From: Paraburkholderia tropica
Lineage (GTDB): Bacteria; Pseudomonadota; Gammaproteobacteria; Burkholderiales; Burkholderiaceae
DNA: 64,000 bases
Assembly: GCF_900109265.1 (NCBI RefSeq)
Contig: NZ_FNZM01000001.1
Location: 467,530 to 531,529, forward strand
Reading direction: 5' to 3'
The notes below the pieces were generated by a model that was not told the origin of the DNA, did no database searches, and saw only the letters and a program-made list of their open reading frames with translations. The position numbers were made by a program, and so were the translations under genes. This document shows positions 34,230 to 41,109 of this stretch, piece by piece (the first letter of the stretch is position 1; every line of letters starts with the position of its first letter).

Positions 34230-34264
34230 CTGTACATTCGTACAGCGGTGAATGCAAACGTTTG
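34230..34264. promoter_or_regulatory. LexA-like box CTGT-N8-ACAG and adjacent CAAACGTTTG palindrome
   Basis: CTGTACATTCGTACAG (34230-34245) is a perfect inverted repeat and matches the enterobacterial SOS-box core CTGT-N8-ACAG. Ten bases further a second perfect palindrome, CAAACGTTTG (34255-34264), resembles LacI/PurR-type cores. Both lie upstream of the exported protein gene at 34099. Regulatory function is inferred. Confidence 0.4.
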
Positions 34265-34378
34265 AGGCAAATGCGCGCGTCGCTGTTGCGCGGATACGCC
34301 GAGCGCGCGGGCGCGGCGGTGCAAGGTATTTTTTCGCGATTTTTGGGTGCGTTTGCGCCGCCGGGCCAGGCAGAGAGA

Positions 34379-35644
34379 TCAGGCTGCGTCGAGCGCGCCC
34401 GGTCCGTGGATGCCGAGCCATCGCCCATAACTGCGCGGCGAGAACGCGAGCGTGAGCACGATCATCGCGGTGATGGAGACGGCGAGCATGACCCACGCGG
34501 CCGTGAAGCTGCCGCTCAGGTCGCGCACGCGTCCGGCCACGAGCGGCGCGAGCGCGGCGATCACGAAGCCGAGCCCCTGCACGAACGCGACGAGGCGAGC
34601 CGCGATGCGGTGATCGCCCGAATGATCGAGCGCGGTGACGAGCGTGACGGAGAAGGTGCCGCCGAGGCCCGCGCCCGCCGCCGCGACCCACAGCAGCGGC
34701 GCGGCCTCGGGCCAGGCCGCGAGACCGGCCACGCCGATCCACTGTGCGCAGAGCCCGGCGATCAGCCAGGGACGTCGGTCGGTGAAACGGGCGGCCGCGA
34801 GCGGCAGCAGCAGCGCGCTGGCGGCCTGGAAGACCGTCATGGCGGCGAGCAGCGAGCCGCTTGCCTCGACGCTTGCGCCATGCTGCTGGTAATACGCGGG
34901 CAGCCACGCGACGAGGCTCGTATAGCCGCCGTTGACGAGGCCGAAATGCAGCCCGAGCGTCCATGCGCGGCGCTTGCGCCAGACCGGCACGTGGGCGTGG
35001 TTTTGCGTGCTTGCGTGCGCCGCCGCTTGCGCGCGGTTCGCCCCTTTGCCGCGATTGATTCCGAGCCACAGGCCGAGCGCCGCCACGGCGGGCAGCGCCC
35101 AGATCGCGAGTGCGCCGTGCCACGACGCGCCCGCGCGTGCGACGAGCGGGCTGAGGCTCGCGCCGAGGCCGCCGCCGCCCATGATCGACGCGGAAAAGAG
35201 GCCCATCGCGAGCGGCACGCGGTGCGCGAAACGCTGCTTCATGACGGCGGGCAGCAGCGCCTGGATGGCCGCGACGCCCGCGCCCGCCGCCACGGCGGTG
35301 AGCATGAGCGCGACGCCCGACGCCGCGACCGCGCGCGCCCCGACTGCCGCCGCAATCGCGACGAGGCCGAGCGCCACGCCGCGCGTTTCGCCGAGCCGGC
35401 GCGCGAGCCAGCCGGTGCCGAACGCGCCGAGTCCCATCGCCACCACGGGCAGGCTCGTGAGCAGCGAGGCGCCCGAGAACGACAGCGCGGTGTCGTGCCG
35501 GATCGTCGCCATGAGGGGGCTGATCGACGTGAGCAAGGGCCGCAGATTCAGGCCGATCGCGACGATGGTCGCGTACCAGACGAGGGCGGCTTTTCCGTCG
35601 GCGTGGGGCGGCGAGGCGCGGGAAGGGTCCTGGCGAAGTGTCAT
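34379..35644 (-). CDS. MFS transporter, CynX/NimT family
   Basis: 421-residue inner-membrane transporter related to the cyanate permease CynX and nitroimidazole exporter NimT/YeaN. Seen: first helix IVAIGLNLRPLLTSISPLM with the NLRPLLTS block typical of this family, FGTGWLARRLGETRGVALGL (motif A), LPAVMKQRF and a second half with LTALVTALDHSGD-like VTLVTALDHSGD and LAPLVAGRVRDL. ATG at 35644. Divergent from a GntR regulator with 179 bases between starts and shared operator candidates; the pair is probably a regulated import or export unit for a small organic compound. Substrate unknown. Confidence 0.9.
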   Translation of the reverse strand: MTLRQDPSRASPPHADGKAALVWYATIVAIGLNLRPLLTSISPLMATIRHDTALSFSGASLLTSLPVVAMGLGAFGTGWLARRLGETRGVALGLVAIAAAVGARAVAASGVALMLTAVAAGAGVAAIQALLPAVMKQRFAHRVPLAMGLFSASIMGGGGLGASLSPLVARAGASWHGALAIWALPAVAALGLWLGINRGKGANRAQAAAHASTQNHAHVPVWRKRRAWTLGLHFGLVNGGYTSLVAWLPAYYQQHGASVEASGSLLAAMTVFQAASALLLPLAAARFTDRRPWLIAGLCAQWIGVAGLAAWPEAAPLLWVAAAGAGLGGTFSVTLVTALDHSGDHRIAARLVAFVQGLGFVIAALAPLVAGRVRDLSGSFTAAWVMLAVSITAMIVLTLAFSPRSYGRWLGIHGPGALDAA

Positions 35645-35677
35645 GCGGTCAACCTTATCTGCTATATTTGGTTGACC

Positions 35678-35703
35678 ATTATACAGATTGATTGTCAACA
35701 ATC
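35678..35703. promoter_or_regulatory. GntR operator and -10 box of the transporter promoter
   Basis: GATTGT-CA-ACAATC (35690-35703) contains TTGT-N2-ACAA, close to the TNGTnnnACNA pattern of FadR-type GntR proteins. A perfect -10 box TATAAT lies on the minus strand at 35683-35678, next to the palindrome, so the operator would cover the -35 region of the transporter promoter. Confidence 0.5.
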
Positions 35704-35823
35704 TGATCTTCCCGGCTATCCCGGGTATCACGCAACGGCCATGCGCCGCCTGGTTTCGTCCGGGGGCGCGCGTCGCTACAATGCGGCCTGATCCTGTCCG
35801 CAAGTCAAATCGCACCCACGCTC

Positions 35824-36558
35824 ATGGCATCCCGAACCCGCTCGATCACGCCGCCCCTCCCGCCCCAGACCGACGACGAATCCGACGACGTCGAAGCCCT
35901 CGTCTACGCGTCGATCAATTCGGCGCTGCTGCAAGGCAAGCTCTCGCCGGGCCAGCAGCTCGTCGAGCGCGAGCTCGCGGCGGCGTTCGGCTGCACGCGC
36001 GGCGCGCTGCGCAAGGTGCTCGCGCGGCTGGGCTACGAAGGCAAGCTCGTGATGGAACCGAATCGCGGGGCGTTCGTGCCGTCGCCGTCCGAGGACGATA
36101 TTCGCGCGGCGTTTCGCGCGCGGCAGGTGGTGGAGGCGGGCGTGGTGACGAGCCTGTGCGGCGCGCTCGATGCGCGTGCGCGCCGCGCGCTTGCCGCCCA
36201 CGTGCGCAGCGAAAAGAAGGCGCTGCGCGACGGCCGCGTGGACGAAGCGGTGCGCCTCGCGGGCCAGTTTCATCTGGTGCTGACGGAGATCGCGGGCGGC
36301 GCGGCACTGGTAGCCGCGCTGGCGCAGCTCGTCGCGAAGACGGAGCTGTACAAGGCGCTGTTCGATCCGAACAAGGCCACCACCTGCGCGCCCGACGAGC
36401 ACGCGCAGATCATCGCCGCGCTCGAAGCGGGCGAGCGCGAGGCGGCGCTCGCGACCATGCGCGAGCATCTGGCGGAAATCGAGGCGCGGGTGGTGAAGCA
36501 GGCGCGTGCGCGCGCGGGCCTCGACCTGAAGGCAGTGTTCGCCGGGCTGGCGCCGTAG
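35824..36558 (+). CDS. GntR family regulator, FadR subfamily (FCD domain)
   Basis: 244 residues. Seen: N-terminal winged helix with VYASINSALLQGKLSPGQQL, ERELAAAFGCTRGALRKVLA and the wing VMEPNRGAFVPSP; C-terminal FCD helical domain with RQVVEAGVVTSL, FHLVLTEIAG and DEHAQIIAALEAGEREAALA, which in the family carries a metal and binds a small carboxylate. Metal-ligand positions (Asp/His/His) seem present as FH (about 150) and DEH (about 197-199). Divergent from the CynX/NimT transporter and presumably its regulator. Confidence 0.9.
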   Translation: MASRTRSITPPLPPQTDDESDDVEALVYASINSALLQGKLSPGQQLVERELAAAFGCTRGALRKVLARLGYEGKLVMEPNRGAFVPSPSEDDIRAAFRARQVVEAGVVTSLCGALDARARRALAAHVRSEKKALRDGRVDEAVRLAGQFHLVLTEIAGGAALVAALAQLVAKTELYKALFDPNKATTCAPDEHAQIIAALEAGEREAALATMREHLAEIEARVVKQARARAGLDLKAVFAGLAP

Positions 36559-36586
36559 CGGCCGCGCGCCCGGCGCGTCGCAGAGG

Positions 36587-36646
36587 CGCGCTCAGCGCAT
36601 GAGCAACGAACGCGCTTAGCGCATGAGCAATGAACGCGCTTAGCGC
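36587..36646. repeat. 24-bp tandem repeat, 2.5 copies
   Basis: CGCGCTCAGCGCATGAGCAA plus CGAA (36587-36610) is repeated with two substitutions at 36611-36634 and partly at 36635-36646. The last part overlaps the stop codon of the small minus-strand gene. The core GCGC-TTA-GCGC is itself a short inverted repeat. Confidence 0.75.
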
Positions 36647-36855
36647 GTTTCGGCCACGCGCCGGTTCAATTCCTTGGTCGCGGCGAGCGGAATACGCGCG
36701 TCGTCCCAGGTGGCAAGCCATTCGACTTCTTTCGAAGCGAAGATCTGGCCGTGATTGCGCAGCGCATATTGCAGCGAATCGATAATGTGATTGCGGATGA
36801 TCTCGGGGGTATGCGGATCGTCGAGTACGGTGCGGAAAGCTTCGAGCGTGGCCAT
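36640..36855 (-). CDS. Small conserved hypothetical protein
   Basis: 71 residues: MATLEAFRTVLDDPHTPEII, then RNHIIDSLQYALRNHGQIFA and ATWDDARIPLAATKELNRRV. Predicted all-helical and soluble. ATG at 36855 with GGAG 8 bases upstream. The frame stays open to 37227 but the upstream part is low-quality Arg-rich sequence. No family recognised. Confidence 0.62.
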   Translation of the reverse strand: MATLEAFRTVLDDPHTPEIIRNHIIDSLQYALRNHGQIFASKEVEWLATWDDARIPLAATKELNRRVAETR

Positions 36856-37328
36856 CGCGATGGCTCCGGCGAGTGTGGCGATTAAGTGGTTATCGCACGA
36901 CAAAAAGACCGCTGCCAGCGCGTCAAAATAATCTCGTGCTGGTTTTTTTGCGTCGATGCGCAGGCTCGCCGCCGTCACGCCGGTTATTTTTTCTGGTCGC
37001 GTGCGCGTTTGAGCCGCTCCAGATCCGCTACGATCGCCCGCGCGGCGGCCGGCCGGCGCGCGAGGTCGATGCCCACATACGGCGCCCGGTTCGGCACGGT
37101 GAGAAGGCCGGCACCGGCGCCTGGCCGAGCGCATTGACCGCGAACTAATCGCCGTCGTCGATAATTTATCTGGACTACGTATTAACCGGGATGAAGTTCG
37201 CGGCGTGGGATCTTGCGTGCGCCGCAAGGCGTCGCGCTACGTGCGCGCGTTCCATTGATACACTACGCCGATCGCGCCGCGAACGTGACGGCGCAATCGA
37301 AGTACATCGACGAAAAAGGAACATGACG
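36856..37328. other. Intergenic region with a plus-strand terminator-like hairpin
   Basis: 473 bases between the small minus-strand gene and the DUF1653 gene. Contains the hairpin at 36915-36949 and T-rich runs near 36943 and 36986. Plus-strand frames here (for example 36873-37148) have poor composition and no homology I can recognise. Confidence 0.4.
36915..36949 (+). terminator. Terminator-like hairpin without an obvious gene
   Basis: CCAGCGCG / CGTGCTGG (one G-T wobble) with a 12-base loop, followed by seven T. It is on the plus strand, 357 bases past the GntR stop and opposite the promoter side of the small minus-strand gene. Confidence 0.55.
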
Positions 37329-37523
37329 ATGGTGCGCTACCGGCACTACAAAGGCGGCATTTACGAACTGGTTTGCGAAGCGACGCTCGAGTCCGATCCG
37401 TCGGTCACGATGATCGTGTATCGCGCCGCGAACGGCACGATCTGGACGCGGCCCGAATCCGTGTTTTTCGAGCTGGTCGAAGTCGATGGCGCGCTCGTGC
37501 CGCGCTTCGCGCCCGTCAACTGA
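37329..37523 (+). CDS. DUF1653 family protein
   Basis: 64 residues, cytosolic. Seen: RYRHYKGGIYELVCEATLES and TMIVYRAANGTIWTRPESVF, the full DUF1653 pattern (RHYKGxxY, WxRPxxxF). Start at the second ATG (37329): AAGGA is 8 bases before it and only 2 bases before the first ATG (37323). Function not known. Followed by a Pmp3-type membrane protein gene 36 bases downstream, probably one transcript. Confidence 0.88.
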   Translation: MVRYRHYKGGIYELVCEATLESDPSVTMIVYRAANGTIWTRPESVFFELVEVDGALVPRFAPVN

Positions 37524-37559
37524 ACGCACTTTTTTCACACCACACGAGGTCCGCTCACG

Positions 37560-37754
37560 ATGCGTCTACTGATTGCTCTGGTCTTGCCCTGGTTGCTGTT
37601 CTTCACGATTGGCCGTCCGCTCGCGGGCATCATCTGCCTGATCCTGCAGATCACGCTGATCGGCTGGATTCCGGCGGCCATCTGGGCCGTGTATTCGCTG
37701 AGCCAGTATCAAACCGATCGCAAGATCAACGACGCGTTCGGCCGCCGCAATTGA
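37560..37754 (+). CDS. YqaE/Pmp3 family small membrane protein
   Basis: 64 residues with two membrane helices: LLIALVLPWLLFFTIGRPLA and GIICLILQITLIGWIPAAIW, then AVYSLSQYQTDRK. The LQITLIGWIPAAIWA block is the Pmp3 signature. Members help keep membrane potential and ion balance under stress; role here inferred. Starts 36 bases after the DUF1653 gene. Confidence 0.88.
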   Translation: MRLLIALVLPWLLFFTIGRPLAGIICLILQITLIGWIPAAIWAVYSLSQYQTDRKINDAFGRRN

Positions 37755-37853
37755 TGCTTCGCGTCGCGCGGTTACACCCGTAATGCGCGCTCACAATTCA
37801 GCGAGAACTTAAGACTGATTCCACTTTCTTACATATGGAAAGGAGATTCGGTC

Positions 37854-38267
37854 ATGCTTAAATATGCGCTGATGGTGGGCGCCGTCGCCCTGCTCGCGGG
37901 GTGCGCCGTGGCGCCCGGTTACGACTATGGATACGGCTACGGCCAGCCCGGCTATTACGACTACGGCTACGCGCCGGGGTATGCGGCGCCGGCTTATGGC
38001 AGCGTGAATATCGGCATCTGGGGCGGCGGCGGTGATTACTACCGTGGCGGCGGCTGGCACGGCGGCCCGCGTGGGCCGCATGGCGGACCGCCCCCGGGCG
38101 GCTGGCATGGCGGCCCCGGCGGCGGGCGCGGGCCAGGTGGTCCCGGAGGACACGGCGGTCAGTGGGGTCCGCCCGGCGGCGGCGGTGGCGGTGGCCACGG
38201 TGGTGGTGGGGGAGGCGGCCACGGTGGCGGCGGCGGTCATGGCGGCGGAGGCGGTGGTCATCGTTAA
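37854..38267 (+). CDS. Gly/His-rich lipoprotein
   Basis: 137-residue lipoprotein. Seen: lipobox LLAGC (Cys17); a Tyr/Gly-rich part with GYDYGYGYGQPGYYDYGYAP; then Gly-rich repeats GGWHGGP and HGGGGG up to the end (GGGGHR). The His-in-glycine pattern could bind metals, but the composition alone does not prove it. AAAGGAG lies 9 bases upstream of the ATG. Low complexity makes homology searches uninformative. Confidence 0.72.
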   Translation: MLKYALMVGAVALLAGCAVAPGYDYGYGYGQPGYYDYGYAPGYAAPAYGSVNIGIWGGGGDYYRGGGWHGGPRGPHGGPPPGGWHGGPGGGRGPGGPGGHGGQWGPPGGGGGGGHGGGGGGGHGGGGGHGGGGGGHR

Positions 38268-38365
38268 GCCGACGGGCTTTTAGAGGCACACCTCGGGAAT
38301 TTCGGGAAGCCTCGCCAGGCTGTGACGCCGGCAAACCGCTGTCTCTAATCTCTAAGTATCGTCCG

Positions 38366-38408
38366 AAAAAAATCAGGCCCGCCGCTCAAAAGAGCGGCGG
38401 GCCTGATT
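38366..38408 (-). terminator. Strong intrinsic terminator of the DUF4148 gene at 38461
   Basis: 17-bp perfect stem AATCAGGCCCGCCGCTC-AAAA-GAGCGGCGGGCCTGATT (38371-38408); six A on the left are the T-run on the minus strand. Confidence 0.92.
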
Positions 38409-38460
38409 CACATCTGGACGCGGCGCGCTGCCTGACCTGTCAGCGACCGCGCGTCAAAAC

Positions 38461-38718
38461 TTACTGACCCGACTGCGACGTGCCGGCGGTCGACGGACCG
38501 TAAGCCGTGTTGGCCTTTTCGGCAGCGATCTTGGCTTCGGCAGCCTGAATGTTTTCCGGATAGTGCATCCAGTCGCTCGGATCGTAGCCCGCTGCGCGCA
38601 GTTGCGCGAGTTCGGCGCGGACTTGAGCGCGCGTGACGGGTTGTTGCGACTGGGCGAACGAAACCGCCGGGGCGGCGACGATGGCGGCGATGATTGCGGC
38701 CTTGAGAAGCGACTTCAT
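38461..38718 (-). CDS. DUF4148 family exported protein
   Basis: 85 residues. Seen: signal peptide MKSLLKAAIIAAIVAAPAVSFA, then the DUF4148 core VTRAQVRAELAQLRAAGYDP and SDWMHYPENIQAAEAK. GGAGGT lies 7 bases before the ATG. Small periplasmic protein of unknown role; the family is strongly expanded in Burkholderia, and this window has two clear members and one divergent. Divergent to the gene at 39072. Confidence 0.9.
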   Translation of the reverse strand: MKSLLKAAIIAAIVAAPAVSFAQSQQPVTRAQVRAELAQLRAAGYDPSDWMHYPENIQAAEAKIAAEKANTAYGPSTAGTSQSGQ

Positions 38719-39071
38719 AACGATGACCTCCGGTTCTTTTTTAGCGGGCCGGCGCGACGCCTTGACCCATGGCGACAATGTAGGCGACCGTGAGCCTAGG
38801 GTAAATACCTACCAAACGAATTCAGTGTTCTCCTGGCGACAACAATCGTCCCGGCAATTCGTCTGATTATTTCGGCGATCGCTTAAAACGGCGCATTGTT
38901 TAGGTGTCAGATCATTTCGCATCGCGCGCGGGATTATTGCGAAATCCGCAACTGGAAATCGCCTGATTCGCCATATATCCGGAACTGGCGCTTGCCTAGA
39001 ATCCACTCAACGCTCGATGCCGGCCCTGGTGCCGCGACATGCCGGGCGATTCCAACAATCCGGAGGTCATC
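38719..39071. other. Divergent intergenic region between two DUF4148-type genes
   Basis: 353 AT-richer bases holding both promoters. Both genes have GGAGGTCATC just before the start codon. I see no other gene. Confidence 0.4.
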
Positions 39072-39359
39072 ATGAAGTCGCTCATTCAAGCCGTTGTCAT
39101 CGCCACTGCCTTCGCCGCGCCGCTGGCCGCGTTTGCACAGTCTGAACAGGGTCTCACGCGTGATCAGGTGCGCGCGCAGCTCGTCGAATTCCAGCAGACC
39201 AGCCGTAACCAGAACGCCGGCGCCGCCACGGTCGCCGCGCCCGTCACGCAGGGCAACAGCGCGTACGGCGGCGTGAGCAGCACGTCGATGGCCGGTGCGG
39301 GCTACGTCTCCGAAGCCGCGCGCAAAGGTCCGCAATCGGTGTACTTCGGCGGTCAATAA
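39072..39359 (+). CDS. Small exported protein, divergent DUF4148 type
   Basis: 95 residues. Signal peptide MKSLIQAVVIATAFAAPLAAFA closely follows the signal peptide of the gene at 38461, and GLTRDQVRAQLVEFQ matches the start of the DUF4148 core, but the usual GYDPxDW block is missing and replaced by a Ser/Ala/Gly-rich part ending in GPQSVYFGGQ. Strong ribosome site GGAGG 5 bases upstream. Unknown role. Confidence 0.85.
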   Translation: MKSLIQAVVIATAFAAPLAAFAQSEQGLTRDQVRAQLVEFQQTSRNQNAGAATVAAPVTQGNSAYGGVSSTSMAGAGYVSEAARKGPQSVYFGGQ

Positions 39360-39393
39360 GCCGTCAGGCGAAGCGCTTTCGCCACGTACACAG

Positions 39394-39432
39394 AAACCGG
39401 CCCGCGATCTCGAATCGCGGGCCGGTTTTTTT
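39394..39432 (+). terminator. Intrinsic terminator of the gene at 39072
   Basis: AAACCGGCCCGCGAT-CTCGA-ATCGCGGGCCGGTTT followed by TTTT, 35 bases past the stop. Confidence 0.92.
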
Positions 39433-39507
39433 CATGAATCGGAATAATCGGCGCGGAAGTGGATAACAGCGCGCAAAAAGGGCGAAATCCGGCCAAAGCG
39501 GCCTGAT

Positions 39508-39897
39508 TCAGGCCAATTCGGCGTCGGGCACGTCGAGCACGAGGTCGGTGAGCGCGACGGCCACGCAGGTCAGCACGTCGCCCTGCGCCTTTTCCTCGCG
39601 CGACAAGCCCGGCCATTCGATCGTGTAGCGGATCTCGCCGCTGACGATGCGGCACAGACACGTGCGGCACGTGCCGTTGCGGCACAGACGCGGCAGGCGA
39701 ATGCCCGCGAACGAAGCGGCTTCCAGCAGTGTCAGTTCGGGCGGCGCTTCGAAGGTCGCGCCGAGCGGTTCCACGCGCACGACCGGTATTGTCGATACAG
39801 CCGGCACGGGCGTGACTTCGTGTTGAGGTTCACGTTCCGGTGCTGTCGATGCTTCGGTCTCCTGCGCGAAGCCACGCGGGTTGTTGTCGGCGCTCAT
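39508..39897 (-). CDS. 2Fe-2S ferredoxin, plant type
   Basis: 129 residues. Seen: a flexible N-terminal extension of about 37 residues, then the ferredoxin domain with Cys72, Cys77, Cys80 and Cys111 in CRNGTCRTCLC and DVLTCVAVA (C-x4-C-x2-C...C) binding one 2Fe-2S cluster. ATG overlaps the stop of the ferritin-VIT1 gene by 4 bases (ATGA), so translation is coupled. Context suggests electron transfer for iron reduction or release from the ferritin-like partner; this is inferred. Confidence 0.9.
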   Translation of the reverse strand: MSADNNPRGFAQETEASTAPEREPQHEVTPVPAVSTIPVVRVEPLGATFEAPPELTLLEAASFAGIRLPRLCRNGTCRTCLCRIVSGEIRYTIEWPGLSREEKAQGDVLTCVAVALTDLVLDVPDAELA

Positions 39898-41033
39898 GAT
39901 ATCGATACGCCGAGCAGACGCCCCGCGCCCGCCGTGAACGCGGCGGCGGCGAGACCGATCACGATTTGCCGCGATGCGGAAAACGCCGCGCTGCGCCCAT
40001 TGAACAGCGAGGTGAACACGCCGACGGCCGCCAGCCCGAGCGCGCTCAGCGCCACGCTCTGCACGATGGCCGCCGTGCCGTGCGCCCACAGAAACGCCGC
40101 CGTGGGAAACGCCGCGCCGAGCGAAAACAGGCAGAACGACACCGCCGCTGCCGACCACGGATTGCCGCCCAGTTCCTTCGGATCGATGCCGAGTTCCTCG
40201 CGCGCGAGCGTGTCGAGCGCTTCGTCCTTGTCGCGCATGATCTGGGCGGCGACGCGGCGCGCCTCGTCGGCGTCCACGCCCTTGGCCTGGTAGATCAGTG
40301 CGAGTTCGTGACGCTCGGCGTCGGGCGTGTGTTCGAGTTCGTCGGCTTCCCTCGCGAGCTGCGTGCGCGCCAGCTCGCGCGCGTTCGTCACCGAGAGCCA
40401 TTCGCCGAGCGCCATCGAGCACGCGCCCGCCACGAGTCCGGCGAGTCCCGTCAGCAGGATCGTGCGGCTCGCGCTGCCCGCGCCCGCGACGCCCATGATC
40501 AGGCAGAAGTTCGAGACGAGTCCGTCGTTCGCGCCCAGCACTGCCGCGCGCAGGTCGTTGCCGCGCGTCGCGCCTTTGTGCCACGACTCGGCCGCCGCGA
40601 TCTGCTCGCCTTTCGTGCGGCCGCGCGCGCCGCGTGCGCCTTTGCTCTCGACGATCGATTGCACGATGGCCGCGTGTTCCTGCTCCTGCGCGGAGAGCGT
40701 TTCGGCGCCGGGTTCGCGCGCGTAGCGGTCGCGGTCGGCGTACTCGGCGGCGGCCACCGTCGGCAGGACGAGCGACGGTCCGAACGCACGCGTGAGCGTC
40801 TGCAACAGCCGCGTCTTCGCGCTGCGCCGATGCGTGCGCACCCGCACGCCGTTGGCTGCGAGCTTGCTGCGCCAGATGTCGGCGTGTTCGCGTTCGGAGG
40901 CGGCGAGTTCGGCGTAGATCGCGCGCCGCCGCGTGTCCTGCTCGCAGGCGCTGAGCGTGTCGTAGACGGCGGCGCTGTCGAGTTCGTCGGCGAGATTGCG
41001 CCGGTAGCGTTTGAGTTCCTGGGCGGAGGCCAT
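39894..41033 (-). CDS. Ferritin-like domain fused to VIT1/CCC1 metal transporter (MbfA-like)
   Basis: 379 residues. Seen: N-terminal rubrerythrin-like four-helix domain (about 5-135) with Glu17, Glu47/Glu49-His50 in SEREHADIW, Glu97 and Glu117/Glu119-His120 in QEQEHAAIV as likely di-iron ligands; then a VIT1 domain from about 160 with LRAAVLGANDGLVSNFCLIM, GACSMALGEWLSVTNARELA, and four to five membrane helices. This is the layout of MbfA, an inner-membrane iron exporter of alpha-proteobacteria induced by iron and peroxide. Inferred role: Fe2+/Mn2+ efflux. The ferredoxin gene overlaps it; the AcoR-type regulator gene lies 76 bases upstream on the same strand. No Fur box found. Confidence 0.9.
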   Translation of the reverse strand: MASAQELKRYRRNLADELDSAAVYDTLSACEQDTRRRAIYAELAASEREHADIWRSKLAANGVRVRTHRRSAKTRLLQTLTRAFGPSLVLPTVAAAEYADRDRYAREPGAETLSAQEQEHAAIVQSIVESKGARGARGRTKGEQIAAAESWHKGATRGNDLRAAVLGANDGLVSNFCLIMGVAGAGSASRTILLTGLAGLVAGACSMALGEWLSVTNARELARTQLAREADELEHTPDAERHELALIYQAKGVDADEARRVAAQIMRDKDEALDTLAREELGIDPKELGGNPWSAAAVSFCLFSLGAAFPTAAFLWAHGTAAIVQSVALSALGLAAVGVFTSLFNGRSAAFSASRQIVIGLAAAAFTAGAGRLLGVSIS

Positions 41034-41109
41034 GTCGCGCGGGGGAAAAGCGTTGTCGCGAAGCTTACCCTGGCGGCGCGCGAATACCGGTATCGCTGCA
41101 CGCGCGCGG

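Noticed and set aside
33593..35791. 732-codon plus-strand open frame
   Set aside because: It runs antisense to the exported protein and the CynX/NimT transporter, has Arg/Glu/Ala composition without domains, and no ribosome site.
41034..41109. Sigma-54 (-24/-12) promoter between the AcoR-type gene and the ferritin-VIT1 gene
   Set aside because: I looked for TGGCAC-N5-TTGC on the minus strand and found no adequate match, so adjacent-target control is not supported.
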